A stretch of DNA of 64,000 nt from Piliocolobus tephrosceles (lineage: Eukaryota > Chordata > Mammalia > Primates > Cercopithecidae), in the NCBI RefSeq assembly GCF_002776525.5, contig NC_045452.1, forward strand, positions 26,545,640-26,609,639. Direction: 5' to 3'. The position numbers were made by a program, and so were the translations under genes. The notes under the pieces were generated by a model that worked only from the letters and a program-made list of their open reading frames with translations, had not been told where the DNA came from and made no database searches. Below are positions 1-17,570 of this stretch, piece after piece. Position 1 is the first letter of the stretch. Each line of letters opens with the position of its first letter.

Positions 1-131
1 GCAGCTCAATAAGGGGGGCTGGGAAGGGCTTGGTAGAGGGTTTGGGCTTGTGCTGGGCTATTTGGGGAAGGTGCAAGCTCCGGGCCCCACTCTGGATTGA
101 ATGCTCTCGGGAAGCTGGGCTCATTCTCTGA

Positions 132-1108
<977 letters not shown>

Positions 1109-1520
1109 GTTAGTCTGACTGCATTACTAGGAAGGAATACCTGAGACTGGGTCATGTATAAAGAGAAGAGGTTTAATTGGCTCACAGTCTCACAGGGTGG
1201 ACAGGAAGCCTGGTGCCAGCAGCTGCTTCTGGGGAGGCTTCAAGAAGCTTCCAATCATGGTGAGAGGCAAAGGGGGAGCAGGCATCTCACCCAATAAGAG
1301 TGGAAGCAAGAAGGCAAGGAGGGGGCATTCCAGACTTTTAAACAACCAGATCTCCTGTGAACCAACGAAACATGGAACTATCACCAAGGGGGTGGTGCTA
1401 AACCATTCATGAGTGATCTGCCCCCATGACCCAATCGCCCCCCACCAGCCCCCAGCTCCAGAACTGGGAATCACTTTTCAACATGAGATTTGGAGGAGAG
1501 AAACACCCCAACCATATCAG
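1109..1520 (-). mobile_element. MaLR-type LTR (MST/THE1-like), solitary
   Basis: Antisense match to the MST/THE1 family of ERVL-MaLR LTRs: the hallmark ggtttaattggctcacag near 1172, then tttaaacaaccagatctc and ccatgacccaatcgcc, ending aaccatatcag. No internal retroviral-like sequence is attached, so it is a solo LTR. Subfamily assignment is from memory of the consensus. Confidence 0.8.
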
Positions 1521-1721
1521 CCCCCGAGGCGGAGCTGGCACTTCCAGAGTCCAAACAAGCCCAGAACCTCCTGAGAGAGACATAGCTGAGGGGCAAGCTC
1601 CCCCACCCTAACCAGCCCTGGGCTGGGAGCAGAGGGTGGGGTCCTCAGGCCTGGTTGGAGTCCGAGTCTCTTCCAGCTCCCACAGGCTACTCTCACTCCA
1701 CTTGCCAACCTGAGCTCGGCA
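1521..1721. other. No gene seen
   Basis: Short unassigned stretch between the LTR and the minisatellite. Confidence 0.4.
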
Positions 1722-1988
1722 CACAGGTGTGGTGCACATATGTGGTACTCAGGTGTGATGCCCAGGAGTGATGCAGAGATGGGGCACACAGGTGTGGTGG
1801 ACAGATGTGCACAGGTGTGGTACATACACAGGAGTTATACACGGATGTGGTGCACAGGAGTGATGCACAGGTGTGGAGTGATGTGCACAGATGTGGGACA
1901 CAGGAGTGATGCACAGGTGTGGTGCACGGGTGTGGTGCACAGGAGTGATGCACAGATGTGGTGCTCGACTCTGAGGCACAGGTGATGC
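1722..1988. repeat. 13-bp degenerate minisatellite, about 20 units
   Basis: Units resemble cacaggtgtggtg, alternating with cacaggagtgatg and cacagatgtggtg. Unit length drifts in places (for example 1800-1845), and the array dissolves into an L2 remnant. The alternation of two unit types suggests a 26-bp higher-order step in parts. The apparent open frames across it are by-products of the repeat. Confidence 0.85.
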
Positions 1989-2004
1989 ATTTATATGAAT
2001 CTGC

Positions 2005-2140
2005 AAGGTATCTTTCATTCCCCAGATATTCACCAGGCACCTACTGTGTGCCAAGCCCTGTGCTGTATACACAGAGCTGAGAGCCAAGATCCTTGCTTTC
2101 AGGGACTTTCCACTCTAGAAGGGAAGAGAAGGAGGTGAGG
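2005..2140 (-). mobile_element. L2 3'-end fragment
   Basis: Carries the diagnostic antisense L2 tail: ttcaccaggcacctactgtgtgcc, shortened here, followed by a decayed stretch reading ctttcagggactttccac. Confidence 0.7.
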
Positions 2141-3059
2141 ATGGCACAGCAACAGCTGCTCCTGCTTGTTATGCTCTGGAATTCACCCCTGCAGGGCCAG
2201 GACTGAGGAGCCACCTCCTTCCGCCCCTGCATGTGAAGTGGTGCCACCAAGCTGAGCATCTGAGACCAAAGGTCGTGTCTGAGAAGCTAAAATGCAAAAG
2301 AAAAGCAGAGCACACAATGGGGAAAATACACACAAACGTCATGTCATTATTATTCAGAAAATTTTATTTCCCCTTCAAATCACAAAATGCTACACAGACA
2401 CTACCTTTCAATCACAGGTCAGATCTGCAAGTCAAGAGGAAGGACCATTCAGCAGCTGCAGGGGGCGGGGTGGTCGGACTGGCAGGGGTGAGGCCTGAGA
2501 GTTGAGGTAGCAGGTGTTCCAGGAGCCCCAGGCAGAGGCTGAGAGCTGCTTCCCTGCCCGGTCTGTCATCAGAAACTGGCTTCTGAGGTCATTTTCACCT
2601 CTCTCAGGAGACGCTGCAGCCCTGGGGTTTGGGACAGGATCTCCATCTTCCTCACATGCCCCTGGCTGGCACGAGAGTCCCATGAAAGGTGCCCTGTGGG
2701 CACAAATGTGTGTAAAACTGTAAAGCACATGCTTCAGGTGGGTAAGCACCTCCAGGAGGATGGAACAGTATTTGCCTGGGGAGGAGCCCATAGGGGCTTC
2801 CAGGCTCCAGTTCTGCCATTGAGCGCCGGCGACGCTGGTGAGCGTGGGAGAGGTTTTTCCACCCTTAGTCAAGTTCTTTTATACATATAATATTCTTTGT
2901 AACATTTTAAGCACTCTGTGGAAGGAAAAATAATCTCGAAGCACCCGGGCAATCTCACAGCCCAGGAGCCCTGGACGGAAGGCCATGGAACAGGGGTCCC
3001 ACCCCGGGCAGAGAGGCTGGGTGGCAGGAGACCCAGGTTCCAGTCCCAGCCTTGCCCGA
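2141..3059. other. No gene seen; isolated minus-strand AATAAA
   Basis: No repeat family was recognised with confidence. A reversed polyadenylation hexamer lies at 2363-2368 (TTTATT on +). No splice-site pattern or conserved protein accompanies it, so a minus-strand transcript end is only a possibility. Confidence 0.4.
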
Positions 3060-3835
<776 letters not shown>

Positions 3836-4740
3836 ACACATGATGTGGTCCTGGGTTAGCCACTGTGCACTGTTGGGCCTTTCTCCCTGACTATGGTCAC
3901 AGGGGACAGGGTAGGGTCCAGGGGCGCCCCGCAGGGCACAGAGCCCTCAGATACATCAGATTTTCACTCAGTCCTTCAATGGCACCAAAGGCCCTCTTGG
4001 CCTAGGCTGCACGGGGTGGTGGTAGGAGGTACCCAGACTCCCCCATCCGAGAACTACATTTCACACAGGGCTTTAGATTCACAAAGCTCTTTTCTTAGGT
4101 GTAGGCAATAAACAAAGGCTCATTAACTATGTTTTAGTGGCTCCATCCACCAATGGATAGGCAAACAAATTAAAGGATAAACTTGTGAAATTAGCAAGTG
4201 CAATGGTCGCCATTGCAGGAGAAAGGAGTCTGGGGTCCCTCAAGAAGGGACTCGGCCTTAGTATTCGAGCTGCAGGACCTGTGCCCTCTCCCTCTGATAT
4301 ATTGCCACGGTGCCCCCCTCACCCTCAGGGTGTCAGGACGGTCCTGGCACTTGGTGGGCACTGGCCACATCTGCTCACTCAGAGAAGGGAAAGAAATGTG
4401 AGGTCAGGCCGCCACTGTGGCTGTGGCAGGGGCCTCGCCTGAGCCTCCTGGCAGCTTCCCACAGCCTCACGTGACGGAGCAGCAGAAACACACACAGGCT
4501 GCGGTTTCCTGCCAGGCCCCAGAGACACGCTCAGCTCTCACAGGGTGACAAGGAGGAAGAGGCCGATGGGCTCGTGGTCACTGCCAGAGCTATGACAGGC
4601 ACTCGCGTGCCTTCGAGGGGGTCCAGATCTCAGCTGCCTCCTGGGTCACCTGAGGTGCCTTCACGTTGACCCCAGTCCTGGGCGCCTCAGAGGAGAAGAG
4701 CTCAAAACCCTCTGAAAGCCAGCAGCATGGGCTCCAAGCC
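3836..4740. other. No gene seen
   Basis: Unassigned intergenic sequence. Open frames are short and overlap on both strands. No promoter, RNA gene or clear repeat was identified. Confidence 0.45.
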
Positions 4741-4860
4741 AGGCAGCCTGGGTTCAACCCTGGCTCTGTCGGGACTTGCTGCGTGACCGTGGGCATGATA
4801 TATAACCTCTCTGAGCCTCAGTTTCCAATTCTGTAGAGTGGCAACAATAATATATATCTG
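4741..4860 (+). mobile_element. MIR
   Basis: Core and 3' region recognised from ggttcaaccctggctctg, then gacttgctgcgtgaccg and tctctgagcctcagtttcc. Confidence 0.8.
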
Positions 4861-4862
4861 TT

Positions 4863-5585
<723 letters not shown>

Positions 5586-5589
5586 CACC

Positions 5590-5760
5590 ATGGGGTCATT
5601 TATTCATTTACTCACTCGTTCTTTCAACAAATACCTATTAGGCACCTTCTAATACCTGCTGAACACTGTTTCCTAACACCCAGAGATACTCTGGGGAAGA
5701 AAAGTGACAACTCTCCTTTCTCAGGGAATTCATGAATTCCTGACTAAACTACATAATAAA
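5590..5760 (-). mobile_element. L2 3'-end fragment
   Basis: Antisense L2 tail: tttcaacaaatacctatt, then ggcaccttctaatacc and agggaattcatgaattcc. Confidence 0.7.
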
Positions 5761-5769
5761 GAAATAACC

Positions 5770-6256
5770 GGCCGGGCGCAGTGGCTCACGCCTGTCATCC
5801 CAACACTTTGGGGGGACGAGGTGGGTGGATCACCCGAGGTCAGGAGTTTGAGACCAGCCTGGCCAACATGGTGAAACCCCTTCTCTAGAAAAAATATNNN
5901 NNNNNNNNNNNNNNNNNNNNNNNNNNNNNNNNNNNNNNNNNNNNNNNNNNNNNNNNNNNNNNNNNNNNNNNNNNNNNNNNNNNNNNNNNNNNNNNNNTGG
6001 GAGGCTCACCTGAGGTCAGGAGTTCGAGACCAGCCTGGCCAACATGGTGAAACCCCTTCTCTAGAAAAAATATTAAAATTATATATATATATATTTTTTA
6101 CAGGCGTGGTGGCGTGCACCTTTAGTCCCAACTACATGGGAGGCTGAGGCAGGAGGATCACCTGAACCCAGGAAGGTTGAGGCTGCAGTGAGCTGTGATC
6201 ACACCACTGCACTCCAGCCTTGGTAACAGAACGAGATCCTGTCTCAGAGAAAGAAC
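5770..6256 (+). mobile_element. Alu containing an assembly gap
   Basis: The left part (5770-5897) and right part (5998-6256) are both Alu. The segment 5836-5897 recurs almost exactly at 6012-6073, including the private variant ccccttctctagaaaaaa. If the duplicate and the gap are removed, the element becomes about 311 bp, a normal Alu length. Confidence 0.9.
5898..5997. other. Assembly gap, 100 N
   Basis: Exactly 100 N, a common placeholder for unknown size. It sits inside one Alu between two copies of the same 62 bp, so it may have no real content. Confidence 0.99.
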
Positions 6257-6483
6257 TAATCAAATGTAGAACAGAATGCCACGTCCAAGTACTAGGAAGA
6301 GAAACAAAGCAGGGAAGGGAACAGAGTGTGGGGGAGACCATCTTAGACAGTCAACCCAGACAACATATAGAGATAGGCTCTCTAAAAGAAAATGACATTT
6401 TGGAGGAAATACGGCATTGCAATGGGAACACCCATGCCACGGTAAGGTATATGTGTGCGTAGGGAGGTAAACGAAGACAAAGG

Positions 6484-6950
<467 letters not shown>

Positions 6951-6956
6951 AAACAA

Positions 6957-7940
<984 letters not shown>

Positions 7941-8143
7941 AGGTTTTTAAAGGAAAAATGAGAAAGATTACATAATTGTTTTGAACTAATTATCCTTGGC
8001 TACAAGGATTAATAACAAGGGTGGTGCCAGTCCCAGGCTGGACAGGCAGTTGCTGGGCAGATGTCCTTACAGAAGTATTTTTGGTGTAAGGTCGTGACAG
8101 CCTTTGTGCAAGGGTGAAGTCTTTGCAGGGTCCTTTGCGATAG

Positions 8144-8464
<321 letters not shown>

Positions 8465-8612
8465 TGCAATAGCTCTTGTTACCAGGCGATTATGCACGAG
8501 AACCCTCTCTATGGCCCTACCCGGCAATATCTGTCAGGGTGTTTTTTTTTCACAGAAATGATGCCAGTTTCATTCTGACAACTTTTACAATAGTCCATAG
8601 ATCATGCCTAGG

Positions 8613-9000
8613 GAGTCCCAGGACATGATCCATGACTTTCCTTTAAAAACATTCATACCAGCAAAGACCGGCATCTTAGGAACTATCAACGCTTTCTGAA
8701 AAAATACAAGAAAAAAAGAATGAATTGATCTTCAAATTAAGAAAAAGGTGAGAAGTAAAAGCAGCCTCTCTGCCCCACTCAACTGGTATCGACCCAAAGC
8801 TCCATTAGGTTTGAGGAGTTGGGTGGAAATCTTAACCCTTAATATTCCTTATCGTGAATCCCTGACACCTGCAGACCCATGTGTGCCCACCCAGGGAACC
8901 CGGACCTCCTGCCATCCCGCTCCCTCTTCCTCACAGCATCTGCATTTGGAGACAAACTGTGTGTTCACCCTGGCTAGCCCTCCACCTCTGCAGCCCTGCC
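8613..9000. other. No gene seen
   Basis: AT-richer unassigned sequence to about 8760, then unassigned sequence leading into a MIR. Confidence 0.4.
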
Positions 9001-9215
9001 GTGGAGGCTCCAATCTTAGCTCCACCACCTATGAGCTGTGTGGCCTTGAGTAAATTACTTCACCTCTCTGTGTCCCCAGACATCTAAGCTCTTAAAGGAA
9101 GATGAGGAGAGCACCCACTTCAGAGTTTCTTGCAGGAGTTAAATGGGGCAATGCTTATGGAGCACTGCAACAGCCCTGGCACATAGCAAGTGTGTGGCAA
9201 CCATCGGTGTTACCA
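9001..9215 (+). mobile_element. MIR, nearly full length
   Basis: Recognised by atgagctgtgtggccttgag, then ttacttcacctctctgtg and, at the 3' end, gccctggcacatagcaag. Confidence 0.85.
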
Positions 9216-9546
9216 TATGGCTACAGCTGGTGTTATTCTGATGGACCTTATACCCCAAGTTAGGAAGGAGGGGGTATCTCCACATCTAACTATAAGCAAC
9301 CTCAACTCTCCTTGGGAGATTGCAGAGGGTGCCAGGGCACTGGATCCTCAAATTCTGGGTGTGCTAGGAAAGCCTGGCAAGCTGGGCCTCCCTTGGTCTC
9401 AGTTCGTGCCTCAAGGGCAAGGGTTTACTGAGACAATGCCTGCAAGGCAGGTGCACAGACTCCTGCTTCCCTTCCCCTGCCCTTTGACAACCAGGCTTCA
9501 GCGAGGCCAGGACCCTGAGGATCTAGGTTGCTTTTGTTCCCTGCAG

Positions 9547-9559
9547 AGGTCAGAGGTCA
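9547..9559 (+). promoter_or_regulatory. DR1 nuclear-receptor half-site pair (motif only)
   Basis: AGGTCA-G-AGGTCA is a perfect direct repeat with one-base spacing, the class bound by RXR heterodimers and HNF4. It is not within an Alu. Function is inferred from the motif alone. Confidence 0.35.
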
Positions 9560-9865
9560 GCAGATGACACCCACATGGCCAAGTGGGGATGGCCCTGAAA
9601 TGCTGGGGGCATAAGCAAAGTGTCTGGGCTACAGGCTGGGCTGCCACCTCCTCTCAGACGGGGCTCCATCCCCCACCAGGGCAGCCTCATGTTCTGGCAG
9701 GAAATGAGAGACAGGCTTGTTCCATAGAAGGAAAAATTGATATGCTGGACTCCATCAATATTAAAAACTTATGCTTTGAGAATAAACAATTAAGAGGATG
9801 AAAAGATAAGCTACAGACTGAGAAAGTATTTGAAAGTATTTGCAAACCAAATCCTCCACCCCCTT

Positions 9866-10393
<528 letters not shown>

Positions 10394-11289
10394 TAGAAAA
10401 TGGGCAAAAGACACGAACAGACCTACCACTGATGGGATTTACAGATGGTAAAAAGCTCTTAAGATCGCTTTGAATCTTTAACATCAATAGCCATTAGAGG
10501 AAGGCAAATTAAAACCATGAGATCTCACTACATACCTATCAGCATGGCAAAAATAAAATACAGGGACAAGATGAAATGCTGGTAGGGATGTGGAGAAACT
10601 GGATCACTCAAGCTTTGCTGCTGGGAAGGCAAAGTGGTACAGTCACTCTGGAAAACATTTTGGCAATTTCTTAAAAATCTAAACATGCAACTCCCATACG
10701 ACCCAGCAATTACACTCCTGGGCACTTTTCCCAGACAAACGAAAACTTATGTTCACACAAAAACCTGTACACAAATGTTTACGGCAGCTTTATTGGTAAT
10801 AGCCTCAAACTGGGAATCAACCCAGAGAGCCTTCAACAAGTGAATGGCTAAACAAATTACGATATACCCGTACTATGGAACTCTTACCACTCCACAATAG
10901 CAAGGAACAAACTACTGAAACACAAAGCAACTTGGAAGAATCTTCAGGGAATTATGCTGAGTGGAAAAAAGCAATCTCAAAAGGTAACATACTGTATGAT
11001 TACATTTATATAACATGCTTGAAATGATAAAATTACAGAAATGGAGAACAGGTAAGTGTTTGCCAGGAGGTAGGAGGGAGGGGGACGAGCACATAAAAAG
11101 TCCACAGGGGGGTCCTTTGCTGATGGAATGTTCTGTATCTTGATGGCATCTATGCCAATATCCTGGTTGTGATATTGTAGTATAATTTTGCAAGATTTTA
11201 CCAGTGGAGAAAACTGGGTCCAAGACATCTCTGTATTATTTCTTATAACTGCATGTGAATCTACAATTATCTCAAAATAAGAAAGTTTA

Positions 11290-12600
<1,311 letters not shown>

Positions 12601-12968
12601 AGGCCCGTTCGTCTTCCCCTCCCTCCCCGCTCCGCCTGCGGCTGGACCCCGATCCCCGGGACAGGGACTGAGTCTGACCGTCTGATTTGTCCTCCCGGCT
12701 TCTGGCGCCCCACTCTGACCGGGACTTAGGGAGGGGGCGCTCTCTGGACGTTTGCGGCCCGCAGAGGGGTAGGGTGAGGGCGTCACGGGCCGATCCGGGC
12801 CGCCGGGTGACCCGGGACGCCCCCTGCCCCGGCGGGCGCCGCCCACAGCCTGCGCAGTGCTCAGGGGCGGAGGCCGGGAGGGGGCCCAAGCGCCAGCCCC
12901 CAGTTCGGGCGTACCCGAGTGGGCGTGCCCGCGGACCAGCTTTCCGCACTTGGGCGAGTCTCTCCTGC

Positions 12969-13368
12969 NNNNNNNNNNNNNNNNNNNNNNNNNNNNNNNN
13001 NNNNNNNNNNNNNNNNNNNNNNNNNNNNNNNNNNNNNNNNNNNNNNNNNNNNNNNNNNNNNNNNNNNNNNNNNNNNNNNNNNNNNNNNNNNNNNNNNNNN
13101 NNNNNNNNNNNNNNNNNNNNNNNNNNNNNNNNNNNNNNNNNNNNNNNNNNNNNNNNNNNNNNNNNNNNNNNNNNNNNNNNNNNNNNNNNNNNNNNNNNNN
13201 NNNNNNNNNNNNNNNNNNNNNNNNNNNNNNNNNNNNNNNNNNNNNNNNNNNNNNNNNNNNNNNNNNNNNNNNNNNNNNNNNNNNNNNNNNNNNNNNNNNN
13301 NNNNNNNNNNNNNNNNNNNNNNNNNNNNNNNNNNNNNNNNNNNNNNNNNNNNNNNNNNNNNNNNNNNN
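12969..13368. other. Assembly gap, 400 N, in the CpG island
   Basis: 400 N flanked by extreme GC (tctcctgc before, ccgggctccggctctgcgcg after), a typical dropout of GC-rich sequence. It probably hides the promoter core and most of the first exon. Confidence 0.99.
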
Positions 13369-13420
13369 CCGGGCTCCGGCTCTGCGCGGTGGCGGCGGCG
13401 GCGGCGGCGCGGAGACCGAG
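13369..13420 (+). other. PRR5: Candidate non-coding first exon (3' end only)
   Basis: The visible 52 bases end in gagaccgag followed by gtgagc, a near-consensus splice donor. They contain a (GGC)6-like run at 13391-13409. No ATG is present in the visible part. The probable partner acceptor is at 47236/47237, giving a 5' UTR joined to the PRR5 coding exon downstream of Met1. The exon's start is hidden by the gap. Confidence 0.5.
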
Positions 13421-13540
13421 GTGAGCGGCGGCGACGGGTCCGGAGGCCCGGCCGGAGAGGGGACCGGGTGGCTGGGGTTGGGGGGCGAGACGCGGGTCCC
13501 TGCGGAAGGGGGGCCCCGGGGCGGTGTCGGCGGAGCGGCG

Positions 13541-13602
13541 CGCGCATGTGTGTGCGCGCGTGTGTGCTTGTGTGTGCGCGCGTAGGTGCGCGCGCGCGAC
13601 TC
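13541..13602. repeat. Alternating purine-pyrimidine (GT/GC) tract
   Basis: About 60 bases of gcgcgcatgtgtgtgcgcg-type sequence just downstream of the candidate donor. Such tracts can adopt Z-DNA under torsional stress near active promoters. Confidence 0.8.
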
Positions 13603-13830
13603 CGACTGCGGGGCCCTGGGGTGGGGTAGGGGTCGGGCGGAATCTGCGGGGCAGGGGCGGCCCCCTTGGATGGAGGTCCCGCCTCTCCCACCCCAGTCCC
13701 CCGGGACCTCCGAGCTCGTTCTCTCCCAGCCTCTCTCGCGCGCCCCCCGCCCCGCCCCCTTCCCTCTATCTGTGAGTTTGTCCGCGTCTCTGTGGGTGGG
13801 TCTCCGTCCAGCCGCCCCACGTCCCCATCT

Positions 13831-14985
13831 CCTTCCCCGACGCCGTTCCCTCCCCATGGCAGCTCGCGCCTCCCTCGCCATTGCCCCCTTAATAGAGCAA
13901 ACAAAGATGGTCGAGGATGGGGGACGCTTCCTTTCAGAGCCCTGTCCTGGCTCAGCCTGTGGCCCCCAACCCTCTAGCCCCTGGCCTGTGCCTCCATCCA
14001 CTTCCTGGCTAGTAGCTGGCCCTGCAGAGTGGGTGGGGGCAGGTGGAGGCAGCCGGCAGACCCCAGAGCAGAGGCTCCAGGGCTGGAGCGCTTAGCGGGC
14101 TGTAAGGTCAGAGCCTGGGGAGACATCCTCACCATCCCTTGGCAGGTGGGGACACTGGGCAGGTCTGCCTGGCCACGGGTCTGCGCCTCAGACCTAATCA
14201 GGTGGATTTCTAGACCCTGTTCCCATGAGCAGAGCCTGACGCTTTCTAAGATTTTTTTCCACTAGAGCCAAGGTAGAAGACTGGGGGAGGGTCCCGGGTC
14301 CAAAGGTCACAGGATGTGGTCCCAGCGACTGGGTCACTTCCTCCACGCGGCCTCCACTTCCCCACCAGTGGCATGGGTGGGAGCGACATGTGTGGACAGA
14401 GGCCGTGAGGACCGTGTGGGGTGGCCTGGCTGCAAGGTGATTAGTGATGCTCTTGGTGGGAGGGTGGGTGGTGAGTCCCATTCCCTGGATTGATCTGCAG
14501 GTGGAAGGGCGCCTCCCTGTGGCCCCTCCAGCTTTCTGCACTGGGCCAGCCTCCAGAATCCTGGGGGTAAGCTGGGGCTCTCCAAGTGAGGTCCCGGACC
14601 CCAGATCATCCTCCTTGGTGGCAGTGCTTGATAAAATGCCAATTCCTTGGCCCCTGTCCTGACCTGGTAAGGGGGCACCAGGAATCTGCATTTTGTAAGT
14701 CCCCGATGGTCTTTCTGGTGCACATTCAGGTGTGAGCAGCGCTAGGTGATAATGTCCGATGAGGGAGGCAAAGTCATCTACCTCCCTCTGGCTGGCCGAA
14801 GGCGAAGAGGCCAAGAAGGGCCCACCCTGGGGTCCGCAACTTTGCTGTGTCCCTGGGCAAGCCGCTCCCCTCTTGGAGCCCAAGTCCCCCAGCAGTCAGA
14901 GGAGGTTATGGCCTCCCCAGGGGCCTTTCCTGCCAAACAGTCTGGGATTCTGAGCCCTTTGTTTAAATTGTGGGGCGGGGATTGC
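13831..14985. other. Start of the presumed upstream intron; no gene seen
   Basis: GC-rich flank fading into ordinary intronic sequence. No recognised repeat or conserved open frame. Confidence 0.45.
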
Positions 14986-14987
14986 TG

Positions 14988-15115
14988 TGAAGTCCGGCAG
15001 GCCTGGGTCAGGATCCCAGCTCCAGCACTGGCTGGCTGTGTGACCCTGGACAAGTCACTTTGCTTCTCTGGGCCTTGGGTTACTCACCTGAAAACTGGGA
15101 TCATCATATTACCTT
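14988..15115 (+). mobile_element. MIR
   Basis: Core ctggctgtgtgaccctgg and tcactttgcttctctggg, with ctgaaaactgggatcatc at the 3' side. Confidence 0.8.
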
Positions 15116-16335
15116 CACCCATCCACCCACAGAGGCAGTCAGGGAGGTGCAAAGAAGTGTGGTGCCCCACATCACAAGCACACCATGGTGTGGGTGGATC
15201 GGCCATGGGCATGGCTGGCACTTCTGTGTCTTGGCTGTTTTAACTGGGTGGCAGTGGGGACACTCGCGTGGACTTAATTCTTCATCAGCAGGGAAAGCAG
15301 CCTGTGCAGAAACATTTCTGAGCTAATGGGATTTTTGTTTCTAACGGATGGCTTAAAAGGCCTGGGGATGGTAACGCAGAACCACCTGGCAGAGGCAGGC
15401 CTTGTGGTGTGGTGCCAGCTCTCCTCACGCCCAGCAAGTCAGGGGTGCAGACACCAGGAGGGGTGGGTGACAAGGAAAGAGGAACACCAGGAGCTCTCCG
15501 GGTACCCCAAGTTGTGGACATTTGTGGATGTGAACAAAACTGTCTTTTGGGACATGTGTGAGAAGAGCAGAGCTCTCATGAGACTCCCATAGAGGAGGAG
15601 AGTCATTCATTCATTCATTCATTCACTCATTCATGAAGACCTTCCCCAGGCCCTGCAGATGGCGAGGAGGGCCTCTCAAGATAGGAAGACCCACGCAGAA
15701 ATAGGCAGGCTACTGATGCCGTGTGAATGCGATGCTATCCAGGTCAGAGGGCGGTGTGGGTCACCCATAGGCTCAAACAGCAGGGTCAGGGCGTCCTGCT
15801 TCAAGACCCTCATCCTGAAGCCCGGGGGGGGCTGCAGGGGGCCAGCACTGAACAGGACCAGCCATCTCTTGGATTAGAGGCAAGAAATATGAATCAGAAT
15901 CTTGGGCCATTGTGAAGACAGGGTTTAGCTGAACAAAGAGGTGGCTTCTTGGTGACAAGACAGCCCTCATTTTTTATTTTAACCACATCTCTCTTTTTTC
16001 TTATGTCTTAAAATTGGATCTTGCTGGGGAGCACGTGGTGGCACAGGGGCTTGGAAGTCTGGTGAGCAGATTTGCATATTTCTCGATGACTTCAGAAACC
16101 CTCAGTCTCAGAGAGCAGCCCTGGTGCTGCTGCTACCCAGAGGCTTGACCGCAGACCCTCGGACCCTCGGACCCTCAGCTTCCGGTGGCCAAGCAGGAGG
16201 AGCCTTCGGGAGCCAGTGAGAGGGGAAAGGTTAGGGTTCCCAGAGTCAGGGCCATCTGCCACGAGAAAACTGCCTAAGCTCTCTGAGCTTCAGTTCTCTC
16301 GTTGCAAGGTGCAGATTGGAATAAACAGCTTAGGT
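15116..16335. other. No gene seen; (ATTC)n and an 8-bp triplet repeat
   Basis: Holds an attc microsatellite of about seven units at 15603-15633, possibly an L2 remnant, and three tandem gaccctcg-type octamers at 16154-16177. Otherwise unassigned. Confidence 0.55.
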
Positions 16336-16339
16336 GAAT

Positions 16340-16560
16340 GAGGGGGTGGGTTCTGGAGCCAGCTGCGTGGGTTCAAATCCTGTCCCACCTCTCAGGAGGT
16401 CTTAGCAAGTTACTTAACCTCTGTCTGCCTCCACTTCTTCATCAATAAAATAGTGATTCCTGCCGCACTCCAGGCTGTAGGCTGCTGTGAGAGTTAAGCG
16501 ACTTCATGTCAGGTGCTTGAACAGTCCCAGTTAGGAGTGTTCCCTGCGAGTCGTGGCAAG
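16340..16560 (+). mobile_element. MIR, nearly full length
   Basis: ttctggagccagctgcgtgg, then aagttacttaacctctgtc and the attenuated 3' end gtcaggtgcttgaacag. Confidence 0.85.
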
Positions 16561-16569
16561 TAGTGATGT

Positions 16570-16685
16570 CATTCTGTAGCCACGTGGTCTTGTTATAGTG
16601 ATGTGCTCTTCTAGTGACATAGCCTTGTGGTGCATAGTCTTGTAGTGCTGTGGTCTTGTAGTGTCGTGATCCTGTGATAACCCTG
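16570..16685. repeat. Degenerate short tandem repeat, period about 17 bp
   Basis: Repeated motifs of the form gtcttgtagtgctgtg: cacgtggtcttgttatag, then tagtcttgtagtgctg, then ggtcttgtagtgtcg. Heavily diverged; boundaries approximate. Confidence 0.55.
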
Positions 16686-16938
16686 CCTTGGCATCAGCCG
16701 TGGTGTTGGTATTAATGTTAATGTTGGGGTGGCCCTAAGAGTCCAGGCAGTGAGATAAATACAGTGCTCACTCGGCCTGGCACAAGGAAGCCCCCAGCTG
16801 ATACCTGTGCCCTTCTGTCCCCTGTCGCAGAGGAGTAGGGACAGAGATGGAGTTTGCTATTGTGTTATACCGATACCCACATGCTGGGGTAAGTGGGGAT
16901 GGGGCAGGGCCAAGTCCTTGTTTAAAAGATGTCAAGAT

Positions 16939-17251
<313 letters not shown>

Positions 17252-17394
17252 TCAAGAAAATACACGGATTTATCTCGGCACAGAGGGCATTGCTGTCCTC
17301 AGTTCTGACTCCCAAGTGTGGGCTCCCCTCTGGAAGGGAGGGGCTGCCTGCCATCTTCTGAGCTCCTGTCCTGCCAGCCAGCCCGTGTGCATAG

Positions 17395-17570
17395 ACCTCC
17401 CCAGGCACCGTCTCACCTACTCCTCCCAGCCAGCACACGAGGTGGACGTGGCCCTGCCCAGTTAACAGATGGGCAAACTGAGGCTCAGGGGGAACCAGTG
17501 ACTGCCCAGAGCCACAGCAAGAGGGCAGGGCTGGAACTCAAACCTGGGTCTGCATGCTCCACCCCACCAC
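17395..17570 (-). mobile_element. MIR
   Basis: Antisense MIR: acagatgggcaaactgaggc, then actgcccagagccacagc and ctggaactcaaacctggg. Confidence 0.8.

Noticed and set aside
2341..2872. A minus-strand gene end with AATAAA at 2363-2368 and a 146-codon frame upstream
   Set aside because: A lone hexamer is common by chance; there is no splice pattern, domain or repeat-free conservation evidence visible.
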